Origin: Monodelphis domestica
Lineage: Eukaryota; Chordata; Mammalia; Didelphimorphia; Didelphidae
Length of the DNA stretch: 64,000 bases
Assembly (NCBI RefSeq): GCF_027887165.1
Contig: NC_077229.1
Coordinates: 367,767,001 to 367,831,000 of the forward strand
Reading direction: 5' to 3'
The notes under the pieces are model-generated. The model searched no databases and had not been told where the DNA came from. It saw only the letters and a list, made by a program, of their open reading frames with translations. Shown piece after piece: positions 37,075 through 49,315 of the stretch; within the stretch, counting starts at the first letter, position 1, and every line of letters starts with the position of its first letter. A program made the position numbers and the translations under genes.

Positions 37075-37262
37075 GAGGGTAACCAGGTGACTCAGTGGAT
37101 TGAAAGTGAGCTCTAGAGACATGAAGTGCTAGGTTCAAATGTGGCTTCAGATATACCTTAGTTGTGTGACTCTTGGCAAATCACAATCCTCTCTATCTAT
37201 CTGTCACCACTCTTATGCTTTGGAACCAAAACACAATATTGATTCTAAAATGGAAAATGGTT
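37075..37262 (+). mobile_element. Opossum-type SINE, forward
   Basis: 'gtaaccaggtgactcagtggattgaaagtgagctctagaga' is the tRNA-like head, followed by 'ctaggttcaaatgtggc', 'gtgtgactcttggcaaatcac' and 'ttggaaccaaaacacaatattg'. Same family as 36050-36262. Confidence 0.88.
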
Positions 37263-40074
37263 TAACATATTTTGGATCTACTTCAGTAGAGAAAACTTAG
37301 AAGGGTCTTTGACTAAGAATCCTATTATGTAGGAAGATCATTTGAAAGTATATATGATGCCAAGCCAAGACAAGAAAGTACTGACAAGTCTTTAAAAAAA
37401 TAATTACTTGAAATGTTATGTGAAAAATAAATTGATTTAGTTTTGTTTGGGATTGGATGTTAAAAATAGAACTAATATATGGAAATGACCAAAACAAATA
37501 GGTTTTCTTATCATACAGAAAAAATGCCTATAGAATTAGAAGAAGTGAGAAATGGAATGGCTTGCCCTTCACAACAGATAGCCCTCCAAATGGTTGATGC
37601 ATAGGGGCAGTATTTTTGTGTCACTTAAAGGGTACTTGCTGGAGATGACTTCTGTGATCGGGTAATTGTAATTAGATGATTTCAGGGATACTTTTTTTAT
37701 AATTCAAATGTCAGAAAACTCACCTTTTAATATAGGCTAAAGAAAAATAAGCATTTAACTGAGACTATAGAGGTTTGCTCTCAATAGAAAAAAAATTCAC
37801 TAAATGTGATTGCTGAAACTTTATAATGACATTTTGGTTCCCCAATAGCAATTTTTGTTTATTTTGTGACATATTTTATGATTTTCATTTATATTCACAA
37901 CATTGTGTTTTTTTAACTCTGGATCAATGAATATAACTGTACTAATTTCAACAGTTAAAGCTTGGGGCAAGTTATTCATTTCTCTAGAAGTCAATTTTAT
38001 AATATTCAGGTTTCAGAAAAGAATTTATATAAAAAGTGATTTTAAAATTTAATTCCATGTTCTTTTCTCAACTAACATTGAATATACATTATAAGAAGAA
38101 ACTAATAGAAAAGTTAAAGGTATTAATGTGTACATTTTTCCTGAATTCTAGTATATGTAGTAATTGAGGGAACATTAAGAAAAATTCCAAATGTTAATTT
38201 TATAAAAAAGATTTTAGGAAAAAAATTATGATCAGATTGCCTGAATGCATAAATGTTTTGTATTTTATTTAAACAGGATAATGTACTATTTGGTTTGACA
38301 AGCAATTTAAAATGATACTGGTCTGTGTTAAATCATATATATATATATATACATATATGTTTAGTTTTATATAAATATGACACATGTATGTATAACCTGA
38401 AAAAAATTTGGAGCATTATACAAAATGTTTTCATTACTGATAATAACCCCTTTTAAGTTGCTTACAGTAGGTAACAAGGCATAAATATTACATTCATTGA
38501 TTTCAGTTTTCAATAAATATCAAGATTAATTATTTCTCAAGTTTCCTGAATAAATATTTACAAGGTAGTCAATAAGTTTTCATATCCATCTCAGCAAAGC
38601 CAATGTTTCCTTATGAATTATTTAATAATTTATAAAGTGCCCTGATAAAACCACTACAAGATAAGGTCCACTGTTTCCAAAGTTTTTCTTATAAGCATTG
38701 GCTAGAAAATAATATATGGATAGAAGATTGCTGAGATTCAGGTAAACCAAATAATGATTTTCTTCCTGGATGTGTCCCTTGAGTAAATTTTTATTGCATT
38801 TTCTCTGTATTTTGGTTCCCAAACCATCTTTTTTCTATGAAGAGAACATGTATTTTTCAGAGTAGCTGAAATACCTACCAAATATAATTGCTCCACAAAT
38901 TTAGAAAATCAGTTTTATTTTTAATGTGGAAAGGATATTTGGATTCTATTTCTTAGTATTTGAATTTTATATTTGTCCTACAGGACATTTGTAACAAAGA
39001 AAAGACTATTTATATTTATGTACATATGCTTACTTTGACCAAGAATATGTATGGAAAAATAGACAAAAAAGAAATATTCTGTGAGGAAATATTTTTAAGG
39101 AATTAAAAGACATACCACTTGACTTACGAGTAGTGGATGGTGGATTCCAGAGTTATAATTTAAGTAGAATTTAAGATTAATTCAAGAGTAGAATGAAGTT
39201 CTTGAATATCAAGGATTTTTGTTTGTTTTTGTTAGCACAATACTTAGGTTTGTGCTTTAGAGAAGGAATTTAAAGTTTATCAAATTGAAGTGGATTCAAT
39301 TAGATGACAATTCAAAAAGCTAACATAGAGCTTTAATGATGTGAAACTTCAAGTATTCAAAAATTTATTAGATTTCTCTCTCTCCAAAAAAAGAGATGAT
39401 GACTCTGTTATTTCAGTGATGGATATAGCTATTCTGTGCTTGATTGTGACCAGTAAAGCAAATGGTTTGCTGAATAAGAAATTTAGGCAACCTTAGACAT
39501 AAATAACTGTGTACTTAGAATCTATGATGGAGGAGAGGAAAGATGGACTTAATTACAAGCATACATTATTTTTGAGAGAGATGGTATGGAAGTTAATAGG
39601 AAGAAGATATTAAATGATGTGGCCTGGCTATATAGAGAAGGAATAAGCACAATGGCAACAATTAATTTCCACTTATTTTAAAAAGACTTTATGTAATTGG
39701 AAAAAATAAATATGTAGACAAAATTCCATTAAAACATAACTAAAGAAATATATGGTCAGAAAAGGTGGGGAATTATAGAGCCAGAGTCCACTAAATAATC
39801 CCTAGTTTTCCACTGTTTCACAGAATACATAAAAGATATTCAAAGAGGCCATGACCATATTTGAGAGCCCTGTGGAGGATGTATAAAAGATAAAAGGTAA
39901 AGAGGTGATATTAGAATGAATTGGTTGCAATCACAGCAACAGATTTTGAGAATCAGTAAGCATCCATGGACACTTAGTACAACCCATTCATAATTAATTG
40001 AAATAGTTAAGATTAAAGTAGTATCTAAAAATCTATTTGTATATGTCATTACATATGATCCCAACCAAAAAAAA
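37263..40074. other. AT-rich unique sequence
   Basis: 2.8 kb without a recognised gene or repeat, apart from an (AT)n tract at 38335-38360. It could be old decayed repeats or unique intergenic DNA. Confidence 0.5.
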
Positions 40075-40232
40075 ATGCTTAAGCTAGGTGCTATCATTAC
40101 TCTCATTTTACAAATGTGAAACCTTAGGTTGAAAGAGTTTAAATGACTAACCTCGATGCATAGCTAATAAGTATCTGAGCTAAGATTTGAACTCAAGTAT
40201 TCTGACTCCAAGTGCAATAGTCTCACTTTGGG
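40075..40232 (-). mobile_element. CORE-SINE, reversed, left part
   Basis: 'gtgctatcattactctcattttacaaatgtgaaacc', 'gagctaagatttgaactcaag', 'ctgactccaagtgcaatagtct' is reversed MIR/CORE-SINE. It is interrupted by a forward SINE at 40233. Confidence 0.7.
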
Positions 40233-40482
40233 CAGCAAGGTGGCAGAGTATATAGAGCACCAGGTTTGGAATTAGGTAGACTTCCTCTGGAGTTCATATA
40301 TGGCCTCATATACTTTCTGCCTGTGTGTTCATGTGTGAGTAACTTAACCTTTATTGCCTCAATTTTCTCATCTGCAAAATAAGCTAGAGAATAAAATGAC
40401 AAACCACTCTAGTATCTTTCACAGGAAATCTGTAACTGGTGTCCCAAAGAGTTGGGCATCATGGAAAATGACTAAGTATTCA
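40233..40482 (+). mobile_element. Marsupial SINE, forward, nested in a reversed SINE
   Basis: 'gggcagcaaggtggcagagtatatagagcaccagg' is the tRNA-like head. The body continues with 'cctcaattttctcatctgcaaaata', 'gacaaaccactctagtatct' and 'cccaaagagttgggcatcatgg'. Complete copy. Confidence 0.9.
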
Positions 40483-40640
40483 TTCACCCCCTATGCCACC
40501 AAGCTGCCATTGATGAAGAAACTGAGGCTCAGAGAGATTAAATTTCTTCCTGAATGTCCCAGAAGGAGTATCAAAGGTAAGTTATAAAACCAAGTTCTCT
40601 GGTTCAAAAGTCAGTACCCATTCTGTTATATTTTCCCAAT
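40483..40640 (-). mobile_element. SINE remnant, reversed, right part plus MIR-like piece
   Basis: 'cctatgccaccaagctgcc' (40490-40510) is the end expected for the reversed SINE begun at 40075. A second MIR-like stretch 'gatgaagaaactgaggctcagagaga' follows to about 40640. Confidence 0.6.
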
Positions 40641-40674
40641 CTATACTTTTAGAAGGGATACTAATAAGGATGAA

Positions 40675-40862
40675 GATGAATGATCCACCACAAATGGATA
40701 GAGCAGTGAACTTGGAATCAAGAGGTATTTGTTCAAATACCAAGCTTAGAAGCTTATCATAGTGTGACTATGAAAAAGTCACTTAACTTCTATTCTTCAG
40801 TTTAATCAGCTATACATTGGGGATAATAATAGAATCTACCTCACAAGACTGTGGTTATTGTA
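40675..40862 (+). mobile_element. MIR/THER-like SINE, forward
   Basis: 'atggatagagcagtgaacttggaatcaagagg', 'tgactatgaaaaagtcacttaac', 'ggggataataatagaatctacctcacaagactgtgg' give the tRNA head, core and 3' part in order. Confidence 0.75.
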
Positions 40863-41019
40863 GAAATGAAGAGAGTGGCAGTGGTAGCAGTAGGAGCTTC
40901 AGACATCACAGAGGTAGTGACAACTGCATTAGGAGGAGCCACAGCACCCCAACAGTAGAGCAGCAGTAGGAGTGGCAGCAGCAGATGAGGGTAAGAGGGC
41001 AAGGAAAGAAAGAAACCCT
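40863..41019. other. Purine-rich GCAG/GGAG-rich stretch
   Basis: Imperfect 'gcagtggtagcagtaggag' repetition, richer in G than its neighbours. No gene or repeat recognised. Confidence 0.4.
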
Positions 41020-42800
41020 GGAAGTCCACTATTCATCCTTCAAATGGGGTTAAACTAATCACATCCCTTCATAGAAAAGTGGTAACTAGAATACTTAATA
41101 TTTCTTTATTATAAAAAATATTATAAGAAACACCTAAAGTACTTAATATACTTAAAGCAATGAATAAAAACAACAGAGCTAAACTGATTACTTTCCTTTC
41201 ATGAGAAAGTGATGAATAAATATTTACCATACTTATGGAACAAGAGATATTTGTGATAATTAAAGTTAATCAAGAGAAATGAGTTAAACTGATTACATTA
41301 CTAGAAAAAAGGTGATAACCAAGATGCTTAAATATTTATGATACTTGAGTTACCTATATTACATAAAGTATTCAAGATACTTAAAAATACTGAAGACACT
41401 GAGAGCATTATCACTATTCAGGCAATGAAAAGGAGCATATATAGATAGAGAGAAGGGAATGAATCAAGTATCATTATAAATATTTATGATACACATACAT
41501 ATATCAAGAGAAAAGAAAGGATAATGAACTGAGAAAATAGAATAGGAGAAAAAGTTGCTGATAAACTATGGCTCATGAGGTATGAAATCAATACAGTGGA
41601 AAGGAAGATGTTGGGGAAAGCAGTGCTTAAACCTTATTCCCATTGGAATTAGAAAGTGGGAACAATGTTCATGTTCATTTGGGTATGGAAATCTATGTTA
41701 TTCAATAGGGAAGTAAGAGAGGGAAGGGGAACAAAAGGGTGGGTAGACAAAAGTGGGGGATTTGGGGAGGCAGGTAAACAAAGTAAAAAATTGTGAAATA
41801 GAACGGCTGAATGGAGATAAAGGGAAAGAAAAATAAGGATAAAAGATGGAAGACCACATGTAATAATCGTAACATTAAATGTTACTCACTCATAAAAAAG
41901 AAGACAGTAACAAAATGGATTGAAAGCCAGAATCTCACATTGCTATAAGAAACTCATTTAAAGGAGGGCCAAAAAAAAAAGAAAGAAAAAACAGAGAAAG
42001 AGTGCTAGAGCAAAATCTACTATGTTCTCAGCTAAAGTGTAAAAAATCATGGATAGCAATATGATCTAGAACAAACAGAGAAAAAGCAAAAAAATAATAT
42101 AAGTGAGAACTAAGTAAGCTAGGAAATTACATATTGATAAAAAAGAACTATAGATAATGATATAATATCAACATTAAACATATGTACCATATGGCAATGC
42201 ATGAGTTATAAGAATAAATGGACAATAAAACCACATTATTAGGAGACATAAGACTTACCCTCTCAGAACTAAATAAATCAAACTAAAAAATAAAAAAGAA
42301 AGAAATTAAAAAAGTGAAGAGAATTTTAGAAAACTTAGGCTTGATAGTCCTCTGGAGAAAACTGATTGGGAATAGAAAGGAATATGCCATTTTTTTTCTC
42401 AGCAGTATATGGCACCTATACAAAATTAATCATAAAATAGTACATAAAAGCCTCACAACCAAATGCAGAAAAGCAAACATCTTAAATGCATCAATTTCAA
42501 ATTTTAATGTTATAGAAATTACACCAAAGTAAGAGCTGTGGGGGAAAAATTGGAAACAACAATTTATATTAAAGAATGAGTGGGTCAAAGAACAAATCAT
42601 AGAAAAAATCATTGAACTAAAAACCAAAATTGTTTTACAAAAAAATAAAATAAACAATTAATTCTAAGAAAAAAGCTCTAGAACAAGATGAACTAAGAAG
42701 TGAATTCTACCAAGCCTTTAAAGAACAATTAATTCTAATATCATATATTCAGAAAAATAACTGTGGAAGGAATGCCAATAGTTTCCTTTAATGACACAAA
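41020..42800 (+). mobile_element. L1 LINE, ORF1-ORF2 spacer, endonuclease and start of RT
   Basis: 41047-41400 is the spacer, containing three diverged copies of a 'g-ttaaactgattaca' block (41047, 41178, 41281). The endonuclease region follows: 'cttaccctctcagaactaaataaatcaaacta' at about 42253, 'ctctggagaaaactgattgggaatag', 'aaatgcagaaaagcaaac'. Early RT sequence 'gaattctaccaagcctttaaagaacaatta' lies at about 42700. Broken frames. Confidence 0.8.
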
Positions 42801-42837
42801 TATTATCAGATTTATAGACATATAATTGGAAAAAAGG

Positions 42838-43545
42838 TCTTAACAATTCCTTTAATTACTTCTTTATTATTTGTTTTAATTTGCAACATGTTTTTCAGAT
42901 AAAAATTGTTAAGATTTCTTTCTCTGAGAATTAACTGTTTATATCTTGACTATTTGTCAATTGCAAAATGCTTTGCATTCCAATAGATTTGACTCATGTC
43001 TCTAAATATGTGAGAAATCATGCCTTTGCCAGAGAGACTTATTTTAAAGATCTTTCCCAGTTTGGTATTTGCCTTTTCATCTTGGTGGTATTGCTTTTCT
43101 TATGCAGAAACTTTTAAATTTAATGTAGTCAAAATGATCTATTTTACAGGACTTAATATTCTCTATTTCTTGTTTTGACTTATATTCTTCCTTTATCCAT
43201 AGATTTGACAGATGAATTATTTTGAGATCCCTAAAATTGTTTGTGGTGGCACAATTTATTTGTAAATTACCTATCCATTTTCACTTTACCTTGGTATATG
43301 GTGTGAGGTATTGGTCTATACTTAATGTTTGCATTGCTCTTTTCTAATTTTTCCATAAGTTTTTGTCAAATACTGAGATCTTAAAGAGGACTGGATCTTT
43401 GGGTTTCTCAAATACAAGATTATTATAGTCATTTACCAATGTATATAGGGCACTTATTTTATTCCATTGGTCCTCCACGCTCTTTCTTAGTGAGTACCAG
43501 ATTATTTTGATGGTTGTAATTTTATAAAATAATTTGAGCTCTGCC
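42838..43545 (-). mobile_element. L1 ORF2 segment in inverted orientation
   Basis: Reversed L1: 'ttgtttataattgcatttct'-type start, 'gtcaattgcaaaatgctttgc', 'cctttatccatagatttgacagatg', 'ccttggtatatggtgtgaggtattgg', 'agtgagtaccagattattttgatgg'. It lies between two plus-strand L1 parts. Confidence 0.85.
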
Positions 43546-44035
43546 ATAATAAATGACAGATAAGATGATCACACAGAAAAAAAGAAAACTCACTAAAAAA
43601 GAAAAAAGAACTCATATGAAGTGATGTGTGCATTGCATAGGAGCATGTTTCATACAATAAGGGAAAAAGTATATGATGATCAACTGTGAATGAATTTATT
43701 AAGAATAAGTCAAGAACCCAAGACAATTTCAAGAGATTCATTACAAAAGAAGATATTTACTGCCATAGAAGGAAGAGATGGAATCTGAATACACATTGAA
43801 AAATACTATACTTATTTTCTTCCATCTATTTTTCTTGGGTGTAAGCAATATGTCTCTTCTTTTACAAGATGAAGAACATGGAAATATATATTTACAACAA
43901 AAATCATATTTCTTCCTTTCTTGGGGAGATTGAAGGAGAGAGAAAGAGGAAGAACATAGTTTGCAAAAATATCAGAAAATAAATATTAAGAAATTACATT
44001 TACACATAATCTAAAAAAATAAAATTCGTACAACA
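43546..44035 (+). mobile_element. L1 3'UTR and tail
   Basis: 'gtatatgatgatcaactgtgaatgaat', 'caagaacccaagacaatttc', 'tttttcttgggtgtaagcaa', 'gaagaacatggaaatat', a purine-rich 'gaaggagagagaaagaggaag' and an A-rich end near 44030. This is the sense 3' end after the inversion. Confidence 0.8.
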
Positions 44036-44940
44036 AAAAGAATTGTGACTCTAATATAAGAAAATATTTTTAAATATCTTGTTAATTTTTAAAATATTAT
44101 ATAAATACTGATTATTATTAATACAATAATTTTATTATTAAATTATATTATAAAATGTGTTATTTTATTTACTATTTTATAAGTAAGGTAAAGCATATGA
44201 ACACATGATTATAAATTCAAATATGCTAGTATCTTTAGAAATGTCTATTAACATTCAGTTTGATTAATAGTAAAAATATTTTTAAAAAGACATTACTTGA
44301 AATTTATATATTTAGACTACCTCTCAATTATTTGTATAACTATGAATTTATCTGCTTTTGCAAGCTGTAATATGTTCCCTGAATATTTTTCAAGGATAAA
44401 TGCATTGTGTTTTTAGAATAATACACAAAAATTTTATTCCATTAATAACAAGGAATAAGGGCATGAATAACATTTGAGAAACTTTAAATGTTTTCTCTAT
44501 GGTGAGAAATCAATACTAATAAAAAGGAATATATATATATATCATTCTTAGCTGAACATATTAGATTATGCAGGCATTTTACTTTATAAGCAAAAAATTG
44601 TCATAAAATTTAAACAGCAGAACATTTAGCTTGAGAAGAAACTTAATTAAAATACAAAGGGCTTTTGATTTATATGCAGGATATAAGGAAAATCAGCTTA
44701 AAATACCTGTTTTAAGTTAATTAGATATTGATAAAAGTTGGAAAAAGAAAAAAAATTTCTGAAAGGTACAAAACAATTCATTTTCATCTACAACAATGGG
44801 ACTAAATCTTTATATGAATTACTTATTCACATGTCATGCATAGCTTTCCCTTATAAAAATATTTGAAGGTATAAGGATGATATTAGAAAATAAGTATTGT
44901 TTTATTAGTTTAGGGATAAGAAGTAAAGTGGCTGGCTTGA
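44036..44940. other. Very AT-rich unique sequence
   Basis: Only low-complexity AT stretches. No gene or clear repeat. Confidence 0.5.
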
Positions 44941-44944
44941 GAAA

Positions 44945-45700
44945 ATAATTGGAGTTTGAGCAGAGCTAAGGGAGCATGTTGATTTTAGATGTTGACAATT
45001 ATAACCATTTTCCTATGTCAATTTTTCTCTCTGGCAGTTTGGAGTTGGTCTCTGGCAGTTGGCACAGACACACTCTCAGAGACTTTCAGGGCTAGAGGAG
45101 GTAACACCTTTGCCTCTCTCTCTGTCTGAGGGAAAAATCTGAAGGAGCTCAGTGTTTTCCTTTCCCAACTTGGGAAACACTATTGAATATCTATTGCGGT
45201 TTTTATAGATTGCTTTATATCTGAGAAGACCAAAGAAAGATCTGGTCTTTGGTTTGGATTCTGAGTCTAGCCTAACTTGATTAGTGTTGAGACTCAACCA
45301 GCTAGAATTTGCTATTTTATAATTTGACAGTGAAGTTAAGATTTATAAGGATAATAGTGGTAATTTTTATTTAGATAATATAAATTTGGGTTAGTCAGAT
45401 TAGGGAGGAATAGTGTAGTCTGTGAAACAGAGGAGAAACAGTTCCTTGAGAAACCTGGGAGTTTATTTGGGTGGATTTAGAATCCCATAGAATTAGAAAT
45501 CCTTTATTTATCATTCTATATTTTAATAATTTTATTTTTATAAGAGTCTCTTTAGCATTCTTGCACCTGGCCCTGAAGGGAAATTCACATTTGAGCTTCA
45601 CTTCATCACTGAGGATGCTTTTGATTACCTCTATCTAGTTTGAACCTGATTGGCAAGTTAAACAGCTTTGAACAGTTTTGAACCTATATTGGAACAGTTT
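44945..45700 (+). mobile_element. Possible solo LTR, unclassified
   Basis: A block of higher GC with 'ctctctggcagtttggagttggtctctggcagttgg' (a near tandem repeat of CTCTGGCAGTT), TATA-like 'tttttatagattgctttatatc' and a long AT-rich 3' half. The style fits an ERV LTR, but I found neither TG/CA termini nor a duplication. Confidence 0.3.
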
Positions 45701-47394
45701 TTCCATCTAAATATTTTATTTTATAACTCACCAACTCATTTTTACAAAGGGAAGCACCATTCACATAATACAGGCCCTCTTAAAAATAAACATATTCTAA
45801 TTGTACACCTAAAAGCTTTGTAAAATAATTTTTAATTGAAGAATAATCAGGTTGGAGTTGATCCAAAAGTCAATGATGAAAACAACTATGGTAGAAATAA
45901 TTAGCATCCAATATATTATGATTATTACTTTTATAGAATAGTAAAAATATGACGTATATGTATACACATATAGAAGGTATTTTCTATATAAGTACATATA
46001 TATCTTTTATGTGCCTACTACAAAACATAAAAAATAATTGGTAACAAAATATCAGTTTAGTATTGATATTCTGAAAATAATTTTTTAAAAACCACAAAAA
46101 GTAGCAAAGGTGATATATCATAAAATGGTACAACTCAGTTCTATTTCACAATTCCAGAAAGGATGAAGGGAGAGCACCAATTGAGCTACTACTAGAAACT
46201 AGAAACAATTGTCAGTCAATTTTCTAGCCCAGTTAGACAATGAAAACCTCTACCCACTGGAGAGTAGGCTAATCTAGGAAAATCTAGGAAAATATATTCA
46301 GATATTTCCAATCAAGAGAACAAATTGGGTTCTACAATGCTGAATATCTAGATAAAGAATAAGATTCAGAGTCCAAGAATAATTAGGCCAGAGAATGTGT
46401 GTTCTATCAGGAAATGGAACAGAGTTTCCAATAGGTCTAGGGGCTGGGTCAGAATGGGAAACCAGTTTCAGATCCATCAGGGAGCCTATGCTTGTATCAA
46501 CATGTATGAGGAGAAAAAAATAAAAAGGAAAAGTTTTGACAAAATACATTTGTTTGTCAAAAATAGTATAAAATCTAAAAATTCATAGCTCTTTCCTTAA
46601 TAGGGTGTGTGCATATATGTATCTATATGTATGTATAGATCAAAATCTCAATACTACAAATCAAGGGCTAGGAAAAGATACAATAATGATAAACTCAAAC
46701 CCTTTGTTATCAGAGATGGGTGAGGAAAGACATACCTTGTCATCACTACCATTTGACAAAATGCTGTTATAACAATAAGACAAGTTATAGCACTACTACA
46801 AGAAAAATATTCAAAATGTAAGTATTAGAGAAAATATGAAAGTTATTATTTTCTTCAAACAATATATTATTTTACTTATATAATTCTATAGAGTTAAGTT
46901 AAAATAAGAACTTCAAAAAAGTTGCAAGATTAATTATAAAGCAATATCAATCAGCAAAAACATGCATTTATCCATTTCTATTCAGATTTACATAAGGAAA
47001 GAGGAGAAAAGTAAATGCTTGATAACTTGAGAAAATAAAATTTGATAAAAGTTTGCTTTAATATAATACTTTATAAATTACAAAATAATCCTCACAAATA
47101 ACTTGTGCATATATATAAGGCACAATTATTTTAATTTTCTCAATCTAAAGTTAAGGCAACTAAGTCAAAGTGCCTTGAAAACTGCTACATATCTGAAATA
47201 TATCAGTCAAAACTTGAATGTTTGTCTTCTGATAAGGCACAAGTTCTTATATATGATACTGTCATTCTAAAGTTCTAGTTTTAAAATTGAAGGAGATAAA
47301 TTATATCTATGTAATATATGATGTGGATAGAAACCTCTCTTCAGAGTCAGGAAGCCTTTAAATCATATTTCTGATGCAGAGTCACAGATTTAGA
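45701..47394. other. AT-rich unique sequence
   Basis: No recognised gene. 46130-46510 is less AT-rich and contains 'ctaggaaaatctaggaaaat', a short tandem. An 83-codon minus frame at 46298-46549 and a 63-codon plus frame overlap there with no known domain. Confidence 0.45.
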
Positions 47395-47570
47395 ATTCTT
47401 TGGGAATTGAGAGAATATCTTGTACAACCCTTTTACCTTTTGAATGAGGAAACAATCCGATAAAATTTAAATAATTTTTTCAAGATCTCACAAATGGTAC
47501 ATAACATAGACCCAAGACTTCTTAACTTCTAATTCCATTGCATCATGCTACTTCTACATATAGTGGCTGC
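47395..47570 (-). mobile_element. MIR-like SINE, reversed
   Basis: 'ttttgaatgaggaaacaatccgataaaatttaaat', 'cacaaatggtacataacatagacccaagacttcttaacttct' follow the reversed MIR order. Old. Confidence 0.6.
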
Positions 47571-48605
47571 GTGATATTGGATAAGTTATTGAACATCTCA
47601 ACATATCCCTCAGACCAATTTCTAATACTCTAAAATACAAAACAAATGCTAATCTTCATTGGTAGTTGGAGTTTTCAGAATAGAAGCTTGGTATAGAAAT
47701 GAAATCAAAGGTCTAGCTCTTATCCCACCCCATCTGGTTTCTGTGTACTACACCCACACAAAATAAAGGTATGTAATATATTACATTTTGTTAAAACTTT
47801 TATATTACTTAGTAATTAATATTAAATTCTATCCTCTAATAAATCTACGCTAATACAATTTTAAATATAAAAATACCATTAGGTTCTAATGTAAAAGGTC
47901 AAAAAATTATTTTAAATCTAAGAAACAATGAGAAAAATGTAACTGGATAGTTGATAGAATTTTCAGATATTGACAATAACAAGAGTAATACTGTTACTAA
48001 AAAAGGGATTTATATTTTTATGGAACTCAGGTAAATCTAAAAGGAACATTCTCCATAATATAAATTTGCCTAATGCCTTTTCAGTTTTACTTTTTACCTC
48101 TTTCACTTTTCCTAAGAATTTTAAACACAATATTCCAAAGTTCCCATACACATTCTGAATGATAAACATAAATGAGACAACTTTATGGCCGTCATTCTCA
48201 AAAATAAAACAATGTTTCCCCCCTTGCCTTTCATTTCATTTTTCAAATCATACCATATGACAGAAAAAAAGATGAATTTTTGCTTACAGTTAAAAAAGCA
48301 GAGCTGTAGAGTAAAATTGCTGACATTGTTTTTATTTTCCTAGAATGGTTTTAACTAACTTACAATGAAAAATATAATATGGGGAAAAGTCCAGTCAGTA
48401 TTTAAAGTATTAGTCAATTTAAACCTTATTGAAAAGAAGGAATGAACATAAAGAATATTAGGAATAGTACAATTAAATTTCTTGTTTACTTGACAACTAA
48501 AGTTAGCCATTTTAGCAAGTTGTTTTTTTCTACCTTGAAAGAGTTAGCATATCTGATGCAGTTAAGGAAGGATTGTAACCATTATAGAGATATTATAAAA
48601 TATAT
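47571..48605. other. AT-rich unique sequence
   Basis: No recognised gene or repeat. Two short frames overlap on opposite strands at about 47963-48169, consistent with chance. Confidence 0.5.
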
Positions 48606-48607
48606 CC

Positions 48608-48862
48608 TTTACAGGCAGCTGGTGGCACAAAGGAATGCTGAATGTGGAATAAGGAAGATCTGAGTTCAAACCTGACTTCAACACTAGCTATGTGGCCCTG
48701 GACAAGTAACTTAAACTGTCTGCTTCAGTTTCCTAATCCATCACCTAACTCTCAGATATTGTGAGGATCAAATGAAAAAAAATAACTGTAAAGCATTTAA
48801 CACAGTGCCTGGCATATAATAAGTACTATATCAATGTTTATCATTATTATTCACAGCAATAT
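48608..48862 (+). mobile_element. Marsupial CORE-SINE, forward, complete
   Basis: 'acaggcagctggtggcacaaagga' head, 'gatctgagttcaaacctgac', 'gtggccctggacaagtaac', 'ttgtgaggatcaaatg', 'taaagcatttaacacagtgcctggca' and an ATTATT-type end. Very clear. Confidence 0.9.
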
Positions 48863-48907
48863 TTATTCATGTACTCATTTTCACTTCTTCATTCATCCAT
48901 TTCTAGT

Positions 48908-48949
48908 TCTATTTATTTATTTATTCATCTATTTATTTATTTATTTCTT
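48908..48949 (+). repeat. (TTTA)n microsatellite
   Basis: Imperfect TTTA/TTTAT units with one TCTA interruption. Confidence 0.85.
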
Positions 48950-49129
48950 CAGGAATTCACCTCTGATATTTTCATAGACTCTTTCGGTCATTTGTAATAG
49001 CAAATGGCCCCCTTGTGAGAATAATGGTTTTAAAAACATAAAACATAATGAAAAAGAAAATTATTTGCATGTGAATAGTTAACTGAATTTAAAAACAATA
49101 GCAAGCTTAGCTTAAGTTAAGAAACCCTG

Positions 49130-49315
49130 ATCAAGTCCAACATTCCAGTTTACAGATGAAATAAATGAAGTTTAGACACATGAAGTGATTTTTTTTCTTT
49201 TCTCAAGCTTATTCACATTTGTTACTGACAGTTCTGGGCCAGGACATCAAGTTTCCTGTCTTCACATCTAATTCTCCTTTGATTGTACCACGCTTCTTCT
49301 CCTTATTTCTACAGT
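49130..49315 (-). mobile_element. MIR-like SINE, reversed
   Basis: 'cattccagtttacagatgaaataaatgaagtttagacac', 'ccaggacatcaagtttcctgtcttc', 'gattgtaccacgcttcttct' match the reversed MIR at both ends, with a T-rich interruption. Confidence 0.55.
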
